A stretch of DNA of 64,000 nucleotides from REEB85 sp018971455 (lineage in GTDB: Bacteria; Pseudomonadota; Alphaproteobacteria; Acetobacterales; Acetobacteraceae), in assembly GCA_028871195.1 (NCBI GenBank), contig JAGWNT010000006.1, positions 1-64,000 of the forward strand. The letters run 5' to 3'. The translations under genes and the position numbers were made by a program. The notes below the pieces were generated by a model that searched no databases, had not been told where the DNA came from, and was given only the letters and a program-made list of their open reading frames with translations. Positions 47,165 through 60,291 of the stretch are shown here, piece after piece; position 1 is the first letter of the stretch, and each line of letters starts with the position of its first letter.

Positions 47165-47177
47165 TCGCATTTTGCGA
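47165..47177. promoter_or_regulatory. Palindromic site A (TCGCA-N3-TGCGA), candidate activator site
   Basis: TCGCATTTTGCGA. On the other strand it lies in GCGTCGCAAAATGCGAAA, an 18-bp stretch also found at site C (52074-52091). It is 41 bp upstream of the -24 element at 47219. A second inverted repeat, GACGC-N5-GCGTC (47176-47190), adjoins it. Confidence 0.65.
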
Positions 47178-47218
47178 CGCGTTATGCGTCTCGCCCCTCG
47201 AATCCCCCCCGCCTTGTG

Positions 47219-47233
47219 TGGCATGGCGCTCGC
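47219..47233 (+). promoter_or_regulatory. Sigma-54-type promoter of the epimerase gene
   Basis: TGGCATGGCGCTCGC has TGGC at -24, GC at -12 and the required GG-N10-GC spacing, with TCGC in place of TTGC. It lies 63 bp before the epimerase start. Confidence 0.5.
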
Positions 47234-47296
47234 TTAACCGGTCGTGCAAGGCGCGGCCGCCGGAGCGCGGCGGCATGGGAATGGTGGGACGGGGCG

Positions 47297-48244
47297 ATGG
47301 GATTTTATCTGGTTACCGGCGGCGCGGGCTTCATCGGATCGCATCTGGTCGATGCGCTGCTGGCCGCCGGGCATCGCGTGCGGGTGATCGACGATCTCTC
47401 CACCGGCAAGCGCAGCAACCTCGACCCCCGCGCCGAGCTGGTGATTGGCGACGTCGCCGACGCGGCCCTGGTGTCGCGGGCCATGGCCGGCGCGATGGGC
47501 TGCTTCCACCTCGCCGCCATCGCCAGCGTGGCGCGCGGCAACGAGGACTGGGTCGGCACCCACACCACCAATCTCGGCGGCAGCATCGCCGTGCTCGACG
47601 CCGCCCGCGCCCATGGCCGCCTGCCCGTGGTCTATGCCTCCTCGGCGGCCGTCTATGGCGACCAGGGCGAGACCCGGCTGCATGAGGGGCTGACGCCCGC
47701 GCCGCTCTCGGCCTATGGCGCCGACAAGCTGGGCAGCGAGCTGCATGCCCGCGTCGCCTTCCACGTCCATGGCGTGCCAACGCTGGGCCTGCGCTTCTTC
47801 AACGTCTTCGGGCCGCGCCAGGATCCCCATTCGCCCTATAGCGGCGTGATCTCCATCTTCACCGCGCGCATCCGCGCCCGCCGTTCACTGACCGTCTTCG
47901 GCGACGGCAAGCAGAGCCGCGACTTCGTCCATGTCGGCGACGTCGTCGCCCATCTGCTGGCTGGGATGCAGCGCCTGCACGCGCGGCCCGAGCCGCTGGT
48001 GCTGAATGTCTGCTCCGGCCGCGCCGTGACCATTCTCGACCTCGCCGACCTGCTCGCCGGCCTGCTGCGCTGGACGCCGGCCGTGGTCTTCGCCAACCCG
48101 CGCGAGGGCGATATCCGCAGCTCGCTCGGCAGCCCCTCGGCGGCCCGGCTGGCGCTGCGCATGGCGCCGGCCCGCCCGCTCGCCGACGGGCTCGGCCATT
48201 ATCTCGCCGCCGACCTGCCGGCCCCGCGCCGCGCCGCGATGTAG
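47297..48244 (+). CDS. NAD-dependent sugar epimerase/dehydratase
   Basis: Extended SDR of 315 residues, GalE/UDP-glucuronate epimerase-like. The NAD motif is TGGAGFIGSHL (residues 7-17). The catalytic region has YASSAAVYGDQG and SAYGADKLGSE (Tyr-X3-Lys), and RFFNVFGPRQDP is typical of nucleotide-sugar enzymes. The start MGFYLVTGG has GGGACGGGG just upstream. A -24/-12 promoter and palindrome precede it. It probably supplies a nucleotide sugar for the surface glycan whose first transferase is at 52210-52896. Confidence 0.9.
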   Translation: MGFYLVTGGAGFIGSHLVDALLAAGHRVRVIDDLSTGKRSNLDPRAELVIGDVADAALVSRAMAGAMGCFHLAAIASVARGNEDWVGTHTTNLGGSIAVLDAARAHGRLPVVYASSAAVYGDQGETRLHEGLTPAPLSAYGADKLGSELHARVAFHVHGVPTLGLRFFNVFGPRQDPHSPYSGVISIFTARIRARRSLTVFGDGKQSRDFVHVGDVVAHLLAGMQRLHARPEPLVLNVCSGRAVTILDLADLLAGLLRWTPAVVFANPREGDIRSSLGSPSAARLALRMAPARPLADGLGHYLAADLPAPRRAAM

Positions 48245-48255
48245 CCGCGCAGGCG

Positions 48256-49470
48256 CTACTCCACCAGCGCCTGCAGGGCGGCAAGCAGGCGCGGATCGTC
48301 GTTCGGGCGGTCATCGAGGCCGGCATCGCGGATCGCGCCGGGGGCGCGCTGCCAGTCCTGCGGGAACAGCGTCACGCTGACCGGCGCCGGCGGCGCGACG
48401 GGCGCGGCCGGGGTGTTGGTCGCCGCCGCCATGAGGGCCGCCGCGAGATCGGCCCCGGCCAGCGGACCGAGATGGCTCAGGGCGGTCGGCCGTGGGCTGA
48501 ATTTCAGGAAACACGGGCGGCCATCCGGCCGGCGGACGAAATGCAGCCCGCCCAGCCCGGTGAACACCATCCGCCCGACCATCAACTGCGCCGCCTCGGC
48601 CATGGCGCGGTCCGGCTCCAGGCGCACCTGGCAGGCGATGCCGGTGGCCGGCTGCACGGTCTCGGCGATGGCGGCGAAGCCGGCCAGCACGCGCCCCTCA
48701 TGGGCGGTGAAGCTGTACGTCGCCGGATGGCCCGGAATGTGTTCCTCGATCCACAGGCTGGCGCCGTCCTGGGGGGGCAGGGTCAGGTCGCCGGCCAGCC
48801 GCAGCCCGCCGGCGAGGCCCCAGACCAGGCGCCGCAGGCCGTGCATCGGCCCGGCCGAGGGCGCCGGCGCGGTCAGGCTCGAATAGGCGTCCCGCAGCGC
48901 GGCGGCGTCCGCACAGATGCGCACCCGCTCGCCGCCGGTCCGCCCCGAGCGGGTCAGCACCACCGGCCAGCCATGCGTTTCGGCAAAGGCTTCGGCCACC
49001 TGCAGATACGGCACCGCCTGGCTGGCCGGCGTCGCGATATGCATCAGCGCGGCGGCGCGGCGGGCGCCGACCCGGTTGCCGCGCAGGCTGAAGCTGCGCG
49101 AATCGCCCAGCGAGCGCAGCAGCACCTCGCGCACCCGCTCCGGCACCATCACCCGCAGCATGGCGCCCGGCCCGCGCACCCCGTCGAAACTCACCGCCAC
49201 CGCCTGCAGCAGCAAGGCAGCCGCCTCGTCGCACGGCAGCACGAAGCGCGGGTTGTAGTCGAGGATGGTGGCGAAGAGCGGCCCCAGCACGCCGAGGCGC
49301 AGCCGCTCCGCCGACAGCGGGAAGCGGTAATCGACATGGCTCGACTGCGCGAGCATCGCCCCGGTCTCGGCCATGATGGCGACCTCGAAGCCGGCATCGC
49401 GCAGCATCTTCGGCAGGCGGCCGGGCCCGAACCAGTCGGAGAGCGCGAGCAGCAGAATGCGAGGAGGCAT
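48256..49470 (-). CDS. ATP-grasp-like protein (divergent)
   Basis: Protein of 404 residues with the order of ATP-grasp carboxylate-amine ligase-like proteins: an N-terminal PILLLALSDWFGPGRLPKML-like segment (here RILLLALSDWFG), a middle with GWPVVLTRSGRTGGERV in place of the usual lysine strand, WIEEHIPGHPATYSF, and near the end CFLKFSPRPTAL where the family normally has an E-x-N-x-R metal site. Glu and Asn are replaced by Lys and Ser, so catalysis is doubtful. It is convergent with the epimerase gene (11 bp apart) and divergent from the STAS gene. Confidence 0.7.
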   Translation of the reverse strand: MPPRILLLALSDWFGPGRLPKMLRDAGFEVAIMAETGAMLAQSSHVDYRFPLSAERLRLGVLGPLFATILDYNPRFVLPCDEAAALLLQAVAVSFDGVRGPGAMLRVMVPERVREVLLRSLGDSRSFSLRGNRVGARRAAALMHIATPASQAVPYLQVAEAFAETHGWPVVLTRSGRTGGERVRICADAAALRDAYSSLTAPAPSAGPMHGLRRLVWGLAGGLRLAGDLTLPPQDGASLWIEEHIPGHPATYSFTAHEGRVLAGFAAIAETVQPATGIACQVRLEPDRAMAEAAQLMVGRMVFTGLGGLHFVRRPDGRPCFLKFSPRPTALSHLGPLAGADLAAALMAAATNTPAAPVAPPAPVSVTLFPQDWQRAPGAIRDAGLDDRPNDDPRLLAALQALVE

Positions 49471-49589
49471 AGCGCAGACTAACCCGCCTGCGCCCGCGAC
49501 GCCATCGCCCGCGCCGGCGCCTTGGCCGTCAATTCGCCATCAGACCGCCGCCATGCCCGCCTGTTGTTGCGGTTTTCCAGCGACGCCAT

Positions 49590-49602
49590 TCGCAATTTGC
49601 GA
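49590..49602. promoter_or_regulatory. Palindromic site B (TCGCA-N3-TGCGA), candidate activator site
   Basis: TCGCAATTTGCGA, a perfect 5-3-5 palindrome 28 bp upstream of the -24 element at 49631 and about 120 bp upstream of the divergent ATP-grasp-like gene. Confidence 0.65.
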
Positions 49603-49630
49603 TAAACCAACGCCCATGCGCGCGAATCAG

Positions 49631-49645
49631 TGGCACAAGGCTTGC
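49631..49645 (+). promoter_or_regulatory. Sigma-54 promoter of the STAS-Hpt-NtrC operon
   Basis: TGGCACAAGGCTTGC matches TGGCAC-N5-TTGC exactly. It is 79 bp before the STAS gene start. Confidence 0.75.
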
Positions 49646-49724
49646 GTCGAAGGATCTTGCGAGGAGTGCCGCGGAGGCCGCGCTTTGGTGCGCTGCCGGG
49701 TCGGGACCGCGCCGGGGTGGCGGG

Positions 49725-50081
49725 ATGTTCGAGCGGATCGTGAGCGAGGATGGGCGGGTTCGGTTGCAGCTCAAGGGGGCGCTGGATGCCGCACGCTGGG
49801 CGGAGCTGCGGCCGGGGCTGGAGGTTCTGGCCGCCGCGCCGGGCGGCGACGTGGTGCTCGACCTCACCAATGTGCGCTTCATCGACGGTCCTGGCGTGGG
49901 CGCCATCGGCTTTCTTTTCAAACGCCTGCGGGCGCGTCACCGCCGCCTTCTGGTGACCGGCGTGTCCGGCCAGCCGCTGGCGCTGTTGCATGACCATGGG
50001 CTCGACAGGGTGCTCGACCTGCCGCGTGCGGCGGCGCCCGCGGCGCCGCGCGGCGGCGCCGTGGCGCTGGGCGGCATCTGA
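49725..50081 (+). CDS. STAS-domain protein without the phosphorylatable serine
   Basis: Single-domain protein of 118 residues similar to anti-sigma-factor antagonists: LQLKGALDAARWAELRPGL, VVLDLTNVRFIDGPGVGAIG, then a helix and RLLVTGVSGQPLALLHDHGL. Active antagonists have Asp-Ser at the start of the third helix; here the pair is Asp54-Gly55, so it is unlikely to be controlled by serine phosphorylation. It starts an operon with an Hpt protein (2 bp downstream) and an NtrC-type regulator. Confidence 0.85.
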   Translation: MFERIVSEDGRVRLQLKGALDAARWAELRPGLEVLAAAPGGDVVLDLTNVRFIDGPGVGAIGFLFKRLRARHRRLLVTGVSGQPLALLHDHGLDRVLDLPRAAAPAAPRGGAVALGGI

Positions 50082-50083
50082 GG

Positions 50084-50425
50084 ATGGCACCGATCGGCGC
50101 CCAGCTGGCCGAGGACCTCGCCCCGGAGGATTTCCGGCGGGTCCTGGCGGTGTTCCGCGACGATGTGGCGCGGCTGTGCCAGGTGCTGCTGGTGGCCGCC
50201 CGGGCGGGCGACCCGACCACCTTCCGCCGCGCCGCCCATTCGCTGGCCGGGGCGGCCGGCGCCGTGGGGGCGGAGGCGCTGGAGCAGGCCTGCCGGGTGG
50301 CGATGACGCGCCACGACATCCTGCCGGCGCAGTTCCCGGCCACCGCGTCGGCGATCGAACGGCTCGGCCTCGCGGCGCTGCGCGAGCTGGCCGCCCTGCT
50401 CGAGGGGATCGAGCACGCGGCCTGA
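50084..50425 (+). CDS. Stand-alone Hpt phosphotransfer protein
   Basis: Protein of 113 residues, a four-helix Hpt domain. The phospho-accepting motif is RRAAHSLAGAAGAVGA with His52. Such proteins carry phosphate between receiver domains of hybrid kinases and response regulators. The next gene encodes an NtrC-type regulator, the natural recipient. The nearby hybrid kinase at 52976-55816 has a receiver but a defective Hpt domain and is the natural donor. Confidence 0.88.
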   Translation: MAPIGAQLAEDLAPEDFRRVLAVFRDDVARLCQVLLVAARAGDPTTFRRAAHSLAGAAGAVGAEALEQACRVAMTRHDILPAQFPATASAIERLGLAALRELAALLEGIEHAA

Positions 50426-50450
50426 CGCGGCCGCCGCGCGGGGGGCGCCG

Positions 50451-52055
<1,605 letters not shown>

Positions 52056-52076
52056 GCCGGCCGGCTAGTGCGAGCG

Positions 52077-52089
52077 TCGCAAAATGCGA
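52077..52089. promoter_or_regulatory. Palindromic site C (TCGCA-N3-TGCGA), candidate activator site
   Basis: TCGCAAAATGCGA, within an 18-bp stretch identical to site A on the opposite strand. A third half-site, TGCGA at 52069-52073, forms TGCGA-N3-TCGCA with it. It is 21 bp upstream of the -24 element at 52111. Confidence 0.65.
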
Positions 52090-52110
52090 AAGGTGCTGCG
52101 CCCGGCATCT

Positions 52111-52126
52111 TGGCGCGAGGTTTGCA
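52111..52126 (+). promoter_or_regulatory. Sigma-54 promoter of the sugar transferase gene
   Basis: TGGCGCGAGGTTTGCA fits TGGCNCG-N4-TTGCA. It lies 83 bp before the ATG at 52210, so an earlier in-frame ATG at 52084, upstream of the promoter, cannot be the start of this transcript. Confidence 0.7.
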
Positions 52127-52209
52127 TCGACAGGCTTGCATCCGACTTGTCATTTGGCAGGACCGTCCTGTCCGGCGGATGGTCGAAGCAGACGAGGCAA
52201 GGGCAAGTG

Positions 52210-52896
52210 ATGTCGAACCGGCGGATGAGCAACGAGGCGATGGACGCCCCGGCATTGTTGGCGGGGACCTTCGTGCCGCCCTCCATCGCCGTGACCAAGC
52301 GGGTGCTGGATGTGGCGGGGGCCCTGCTCGGCCTGGCGATCACCGCGCCGCTCTGGCCGCTGATCGCGCTGGCCATCCGCCTGGACAGCCGCGGCCCCGT
52401 GATCTACCGGCAGATGCGCGTCGGCCGGGCCCTGGGCGACCGCACCGAACTGTTCATGATCTTCAAGTTCCGCTCCATGCGCGCCGATGCCGAGGCGGCG
52501 AGCGGGGCGGTGTGGGCCGCCAAGCGCGACCCGCGGATCACCCGCGTCGGGCGCTTCCTGCGGCTGACCCGCCTCGACGAGCTGCCGCAGCTGGTCAATG
52601 TGCTGCGCGGCGACATGTCGATGATCGGGCCGCGGCCGGAGCGGCCGGCCTTCTACGGGCGGCTGGAGCGGATCGCGCCGTTCTTCGCCGATCGCACGGT
52701 GGGGCTGCGCCCGGGCGTGACCGGCTTCGCCCAGGTGCGCCAGGGCTATGACAGCAGCGTGGAGGACGTCATGCGCAAGGTGGGGTACGACGCCGCCTAT
52801 GCCATGCGCCTGTCGGATTTTCGTGGCTGGCTGCTGCTGGACGCCTCCATCGTCCTGCGCACCGTGCTGGTGATGGTGAGCGGGCGCGGCCAGTAG
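52210..52896 (+). CDS. Polyprenyl-phosphate sugar-1-phosphate transferase
   Basis: Bacterial sugar transferase of 228 residues, the short (PglC/WcaJ-tail) form. A hydrophobic membrane hairpin (VAGALLGLAITAPLWPLIAL) precedes FMIFKFRSMRADAE, RLTRLDELPQLVNVLRGDMS and MIGPRPERP, the catalytic signature. It transfers a sugar-1-phosphate to undecaprenyl phosphate, the first step of exopolysaccharide or O-antigen synthesis. The start MSNRRMSNEA is downstream of the sigma-54 promoter. Confidence 0.93.
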   Translation: MSNRRMSNEAMDAPALLAGTFVPPSIAVTKRVLDVAGALLGLAITAPLWPLIALAIRLDSRGPVIYRQMRVGRALGDRTELFMIFKFRSMRADAEAASGAVWAAKRDPRITRVGRFLRLTRLDELPQLVNVLRGDMSMIGPRPERPAFYGRLERIAPFFADRTVGLRPGVTGFAQVRQGYDSSVEDVMRKVGYDAAYAMRLSDFRGWLLLDASIVLRTVLVMVSGRGQ

Positions 52897-52975
52897 GGCC
52901 GCCCCCGGCCCGGCGGCGCGCGTCAGACATTGCGCTGAAATCCCGAGCGCGCCGCGACCCCGGGCTTGAGGCCGG

Positions 52976-55816
<2,841 letters not shown>

Positions 55817-55971
55817 GCGGGAACTCCGTGCGGCGGGGGGTCCGCAGCCGCAGCCTTGGCCGGGGCGGACACTCTTCCGCCTGGATGGGCCGTGTCAAGC
55901 GCGGCCGCGGTGGTTTCGTGCGCCGGCCGGCGATGTTACGAAAGACGGCAGGCAGACAGGGAGGGCCGGTC

Positions 55972-56742
55972 ATGAAGATGTTCGATCTGAGCGGAAAGGT
56001 CGCGGTGGTGACCGGCGGCAATGGCGGCATCGGTCTGGGCATGGCCGGCGGGCTCGCCGCCGCCGGGGCGCGGGTGGTGCTGGCCGGGCGCAACCGGGCC
56101 AAGGGCGAGGCGGCGGCGCGCGGGTTGGCCGGAGGTGGGCTGGGCGGGGAGTGCGTCTTTATCGCCGCGGACGTGACCAAGAAGGCCGATTGCGTGGCGC
56201 TGGTCGCGGCGACGGTGGCGCGGTTCGGGCGGCTCGACATCCTGGTCAACAACGCCGGCACTGCGATCCGCAAGAACCCGCAGGACTACACCGAGGCCGA
56301 GTGGCACCAGGTGATGGACACCAACATGACGAGCGCCTTCCTGATGTGCCAGGCGGCCTATCCGGAAATGCTGCGCGCCGGCGCGGGCAAGGTGATCAAT
56401 ATCGGCTCGGTGATGAGCCTGCTCGCCGCGCCGCACGCGGCCCCCTATGCGGCCAGCAAGGGGGCGATCATGCAGTATACCAAGGTGATCGCGACGGCCT
56501 GGGCGCGCGACAACATCCAGTGCAACGCAGTGCTGCCGGGCTGGATCGACACCGAGCTGACGGTGGGCGCGCGCGCGCAGGTGGCGGGGCTGAACGAGGC
56601 GGTGCTCGCCCGCACGCCGGCGGCGCGCTGGGGGGTGCCGGCGGATCTCGCGGGCATTGCCGTGTTTCTCGCCGCCCCGGCGTCGGATTTCGTGACGGGG
56701 GCGGCGATTCCGTGCGACGGGGGATATGTCGCGCGGGCGTGA
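55972..56742 (+). CDS. SDR-family oxidoreductase
   Basis: Classical short-chain dehydrogenase of 256 residues. Cofactor motif TGGNGGIG (14-21), NNAG (93-96), catalytic Ser146, Tyr159 and Lys163 (PYAASK). The C-terminal [14 protein letters not shown] is typical of the FabG/gluconate 5-dehydrogenase-like group. AGGGAGGG lies about 8 nt before the ATG, which decides the start. Substrate unknown. It is divergent from the hybrid kinase gene. Confidence 0.92.
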   Translation: MKMFDLSGKVAVVTGGNGGIGLGMAGGLAAAGARVVLAGRNRAKGEAAARGLAGGGLGGECVFIAADVTKKADCVALVAATVARFGRLDILVNNAGTAIRKNPQDYTEAEWHQVMDTNMTSAFLMCQAAYPEMLRAGAGKVINIGSVMSLLAAPHAAPYAASKGAIMQYTKVIATAWARDNIQCNAVLPGWIDTELTVGARAQVAGLNEAVLARTPAARWGVPADLAGIAVFLAAPASDFVTGAAIPCDGGYVARA

Positions 56743-56850
56743 TCACGAAAACGTGAGACGGCGGGTGATCCGCCTCACAGCGCGCAGGGGGCGCGATCGG
56801 TGATATTCATTCCGCGTGACGCGCAATAGCGCGCACCGGGGGATGAGGCC

Positions 56851-57240
56851 ATGCCGCAGCAGGTCGTCAACACCGCGCAGATCGCGTGCAGCTTCTGCCC
56901 GACGCCGGGCGTGCTCACGGTGCTTCCCGTCAACCGGGTGCAGGTCGGCAGCCAGCCGGCGGCGAACGTCATGGACCATGTGGCGACGGTCAACATCCCG
57001 CCCTTCGGCCCGTGCATGAGCCCGAGCAACCCGCAGGTGATCGCCGCCACCACGGCGGCACTCGGCGTGTTCACGCCGCAGCCCTGCCTGCCGGTGACGC
57101 CCGCGCCCTGGGTGCCGGGCGCGGTGACGGTGCCGCTGGCCAACCAGCCCGCGCTCGACAACGCGGCGACGCTGACCTGCGCCTGGGGCGGGGTGATCAG
57201 CGTGGTGATGCCAGGGCAGGTGACGACCAGCGTGCCGTAG
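56851..57240 (+). CDS. PAAR-like DUF4280 protein of a type VI spike
   Basis: Protein of 129 residues of the DUF4280 family (PAAR-like). It has repeated short Gly/Pro/Val-rich beta segments and conserved cysteines: AQIACSFCPTPG, FGPCMSPSNP, PQPCLPVTP and LTCAWGGVISV. Such proteins cap the VgrG trimer and sharpen the secretion spike. It lies 9 bp upstream of vgrG, in the same operon. No other type VI structural gene is in the window. Confidence 0.85.
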   Translation: MPQQVVNTAQIACSFCPTPGVLTVLPVNRVQVGSQPAANVMDHVATVNIPPFGPCMSPSNPQVIAATTAALGVFTPQPCLPVTPAPWVPGAVTVPLANQPALDNAATLTCAWGGVISVVMPGQVTTSVP

Positions 57241-57249
57241 GGGGGAGCG

Positions 57250-60200
57250 ATGCCGGACGGGCCCCAGACCCATGCCAAGATCCAGATCGACTCGCAGCTC
57301 GACGAGGACGTGCTGCTGGCGACCGCGATGACCGGCGTCGAGGCGATCTCCCGGCCGTTCCTGTACACGCTGACGCTGCTGTCGCGGCGGTTCGACGTGG
57401 CGCCGGGCGAGATGCTCGGCAAGATGGTGGGCATTCGCGTCAAGCGCGACCAGGAGGAGCATTATCGCGGCTACAGCGGTTTCATCACCGCCTTCTCCGC
57501 CGGCGAGCTGCACCCCAAGCGGCGCGAGTTCCGCAGCTACACCATCCGGGTCGCGCCGTGGCTGGCGCTGCTCGATCAGGGGGCGCGGTTCCGCATCTTC
57601 CAGGACCGCGACGTGCTGCAGATCATCGACGTGGTGCTGCGCGACGCGATCTCCAACATGTTCGCCGGCACGGCGAGTCCGACGCTGTACTATTCGCTGC
57701 GGGTGCAGTCGAGCGACCGCTATCCGGGGCTGCAATATTGCGTGCAGTACAACGAGACCGATTTCGCCTTCGTCTCGCGGCTGATGGAGCAGCACGGCAT
57801 CCATTATTTTTTCGAGCAGACCGACGTCAACCACAAGATGATCATCGTCGATGGTCCGCCGTACAAGGTGAACGAGGATTCGCCGGTGGCCTTCGTGCGT
57901 TCCAAGGATGCGCGCGGCGGCGTGCGGACCTGGACGCATGCCTACACGCCGCAGCTGCGCCGCTGGACCTTTCGCGACCGCGAATACCGCAACAACCCAG
58001 CCCTGATCGAGAAGACCAAGGAGACGGTGATCGCCGAGGTGAAGGGCGGCGGGCAGGGCGACCAGTTCGCCTATCCGGGTGGCTTCGCCGTGCTGAGCGG
58101 GCCGGGAGGGACGGCGAGCTATGCCGACATGCTGGCGCAGACGCGCATCGAGGAGGAGGAGACGCGCTACGAGGTGTTTTCCGGCAACTCGGTGCGGGTG
58201 GCCTTCGCGGCGGGGACGCATATCCGCATCATCAAGGTGGCCGAACAGAAGGAGGAGGAGCGCATCCCCGACGAGGAGGAGCGGGAATACCTGCTCACCT
58301 CCGTGTCGTTCACCGCCACCGAGGAGAGCTACACGGCCGACACCACGGGCGAGATCGTGCTCAAGGTGCTGAAGGAGACGGTGCTCGGCGGCGGGCAGGG
58401 CGATCTCGGCGCGCTCGGCTCGACGGCGAAGAGCAACCTGCCGGACGTCAACAAGACGATCAATTCCCTGCCCACCATGGGCAGCCTGGCGCTGACCTTC
58501 GGCGGCGGGGCGATCGGCGCGGCGGCGGCGCTGGTGGCCGATCTCGCCGCGCCGATCCTGGCCAATTTCCCGGTCATCGGGCCGCTGTTCAAGAAGCCGC
58601 CGCCGCCGCCGCCCTACACCAACGCCTTCACCGCCGCACCGCTGCTGCCCGAGCGGCGCTATCGCCCGCCGAGCCTGACGCCGAAGCCGCGCGTGGCCGG
58701 GCCGCAGACGGCGATCGTCTTCGGGGTGACGCCCGACGACGTGGCGACCGACGAGCTCGGCCGCATCAAGGTGAAGTTCGACTGGGACCGCACCGGGCGG
58801 GAGGCCGGTGACAGCGAGACCAATTCCTGCTTCCTGCGCGTCGCGCAGGGCTGGGCGGGGCAGCGCTGGGGGATGCAGTTCCTGCCGCGCGTGGGCGACG
58901 AGGTGCTGGTCGATTTCATCGATGGCGACCCGGACCGGCCGATCATCACCGGGCGGGTGTACAACGCCGTGCGCAAGCCGCCCTTCGAGCTGACCAAGTA
59001 CCGCACGCAGAGCGGCATCAAGACGCGCTCGCTGCCGCTCGACGAGAAGGCGGCCGACCGTTTCCACATGCTGCGCTTCGACGACGGCGCGGGCAGCGAG
59101 CAGGTGCTGCTGCGCTCGCAGAAGCGGCTCGACATCCGCGCCTTCGGCTCGACCTTCGAGACCACCGGCGGCAGCCGGCTCGCGCATATCGGCTACAAGG
59201 ACAAGGACGGGCAGGGCGGGGATTTCGACATCACCGTCGGCAACGACTACCAGCTGCACGTGCAGGGCGGGCAGTACGAGCGGATCGAAAAGGACTGCAA
59301 CATCACCGTCAAGGGCCAGATGGTGCAGGATCTCGAGGCGGACGCGACCTTCATGGTGAAGGGCACGGCGGCGCTGAACGCGGCCAAGATCGTGCTCGAG
59401 GCGCGGCAGAAGATCAGCCTCAAGGTGGGCGGCAATGCCATCGTCATCGACCCGTCGGGGGTGACGATCGTTGGCACGCTGGTGAAGATCAACTCGGGCG
59501 GCGCGGGCGAGGAGACGCCGGATGCCAGCATCGAGGACCCCGAGGACGCCGCGGTGTCCGACACCGGCGAGCCGGGGTGGCTGGAGAAGCACAAGGGCGG
59601 GCCGGGCGGCGGGCGGCACCGGCGCAAGCTGACCTCCCAGCACGCCATCGCGCCGCCGCGGCCGGGCGAGCCGGCGGTGGTGACGGCGCTGCGCAACCGG
59701 CTGAACGCCACGCCGAGCGGGCGCAACGCGATGAACGTCTACGATCGCGACAACGTCACCCCGGTGGTCGGCGTGCCCGGCGGCGGCACCTTCTACACGC
59801 CGCCCGACGGGCATGGCGGCGGCAACACGGTGACGATGGACCCGACTTCGAGCGTGCCGGCGTCGGATTTCGTGCATGAGATGAACCATGCCGATGCGCA
59901 GCACAGCGGGAAGACGCCGAACATCAACACGTCGAGCCGGGCCGATTACGTCAACGGCATGCTGGCCGAGGAGTCGCATGGCGAGGTGGTCGGCGAGCAG
60001 GCGCATAACGAATTGGCCGCGGCGGGCGACCCCGAGGCGGGCAACCGCAATCAGTTCACCGGGCCGGTCTATGACCATGCCGCCCAGCAGGGGGCCGCGG
60101 ATTATCAGGCGGCGCACCCGGACGCCTCGCAATCGGATATCGACGCGGCGGGGCAGGCGGCGGGCGAGAAGGCGGTGCAGAATTCGTTCCAATCAGGAAA

Positions 60201-60291
60201 CGTCACCACCTCGACGCCGGGCAACCCATCCTATCCGCAATATTACGGGCAGGCCTGGGACAGGGCGCACCCACCGCCGGCTGGCCCATGA
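57250..60291 (+). CDS. vgrG: VgrG spike protein with an internal insertion and a C-terminal metallopeptidase-like extension
   Basis: Evolved VgrG of 1013 residues. The gp27-like part (1-362) is followed by an insertion (about 364-455) holding a hydrophobic stretch (411-447) and KKPPPPPP. The core resumes with NAFTAAPLLPERRYRPP, the gp5 OB-fold DELGRIKVKFDWDR, DEVLVDFIDGDPDRPIITGR, and a beta-helix/DUF2345 region to about 770. The C-terminal extension (about 780-1013) has FVHEMNHADAQ; HEMNH (876-880) fits the HExxH zinc site, with EESHGEVVGE further on as possible third ligand. It is likely a secreted antibacterial effector. The next gene overlaps by 4 bp. Confidence 0.88.
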   Translation: MPDGPQTHAKIQIDSQLDEDVLLATAMTGVEAISRPFLYTLTLLSRRFDVAPGEMLGKMVGIRVKRDQEEHYRGYSGFITAFSAGELHPKRREFRSYTIRVAPWLALLDQGARFRIFQDRDVLQIIDVVLRDAISNMFAGTASPTLYYSLRVQSSDRYPGLQYCVQYNETDFAFVSRLMEQHGIHYFFEQTDVNHKMIIVDGPPYKVNEDSPVAFVRSKDARGGVRTWTHAYTPQLRRWTFRDREYRNNPALIEKTKETVIAEVKGGGQGDQFAYPGGFAVLSGPGGTASYADMLAQTRIEEEETRYEVFSGNSVRVAFAAGTHIRIIKVAEQKEEERIPDEEEREYLLTSVSFTATEESYTADTTGEIVLKVLKETVLGGGQGDLGALGSTAKSNLPDVNKTINSLPTMGSLALTFGGGAIGAAAALVADLAAPILANFPVIGPLFKKPPPPPPYTNAFTAAPLLPERRYRPPSLTPKPRVAGPQTAIVFGVTPDDVATDELGRIKVKFDWDRTGREAGDSETNSCFLRVAQGWAGQRWGMQFLPRVGDEVLVDFIDGDPDRPIITGRVYNAVRKPPFELTKYRTQSGIKTRSLPLDEKAADRFHMLRFDDGAGSEQVLLRSQKRLDIRAFGSTFETTGGSRLAHIGYKDKDGQGGDFDITVGNDYQLHVQGGQYERIEKDCNITVKGQMVQDLEADATFMVKGTAALNAAKIVLEARQKISLKVGGNAIVIDPSGVTIVGTLVKINSGGAGEETPDASIEDPEDAAVSDTGEPGWLEKHKGGPGGGRHRRKLTSQHAIAPPRPGEPAVVTALRNRLNATPSGRNAMNVYDRDNVTPVVGVPGGGTFYTPPDGHGGGNTVTMDPTSSVPASDFVHEMNHADAQHSGKTPNINTSSRADYVNGMLAEESHGEVVGEQAHNELAAAGDPEAGNRNQFTGPVYDHAAQQGAADYQAAHPDASQSDIDAAGQAAGEKAVQNSFQSGNVTTSTPGNPSYPQYYGQAWDRAHPPPAGP

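Noticed and set aside
49500..49560. Minus-strand sigma-54 promoter for the ATP-grasp-like gene
   Set aside because: The best match with GG-N10-GC spacing (TGGCGA-N5-CGGC) has two mismatches in the -12 element; not convincing.
52084..52209. Earlier start of the sugar transferase gene at 52084
   Set aside because: It would lie upstream of and across the sigma-54 promoter at 52111, and the added residues have no similarity to the family.
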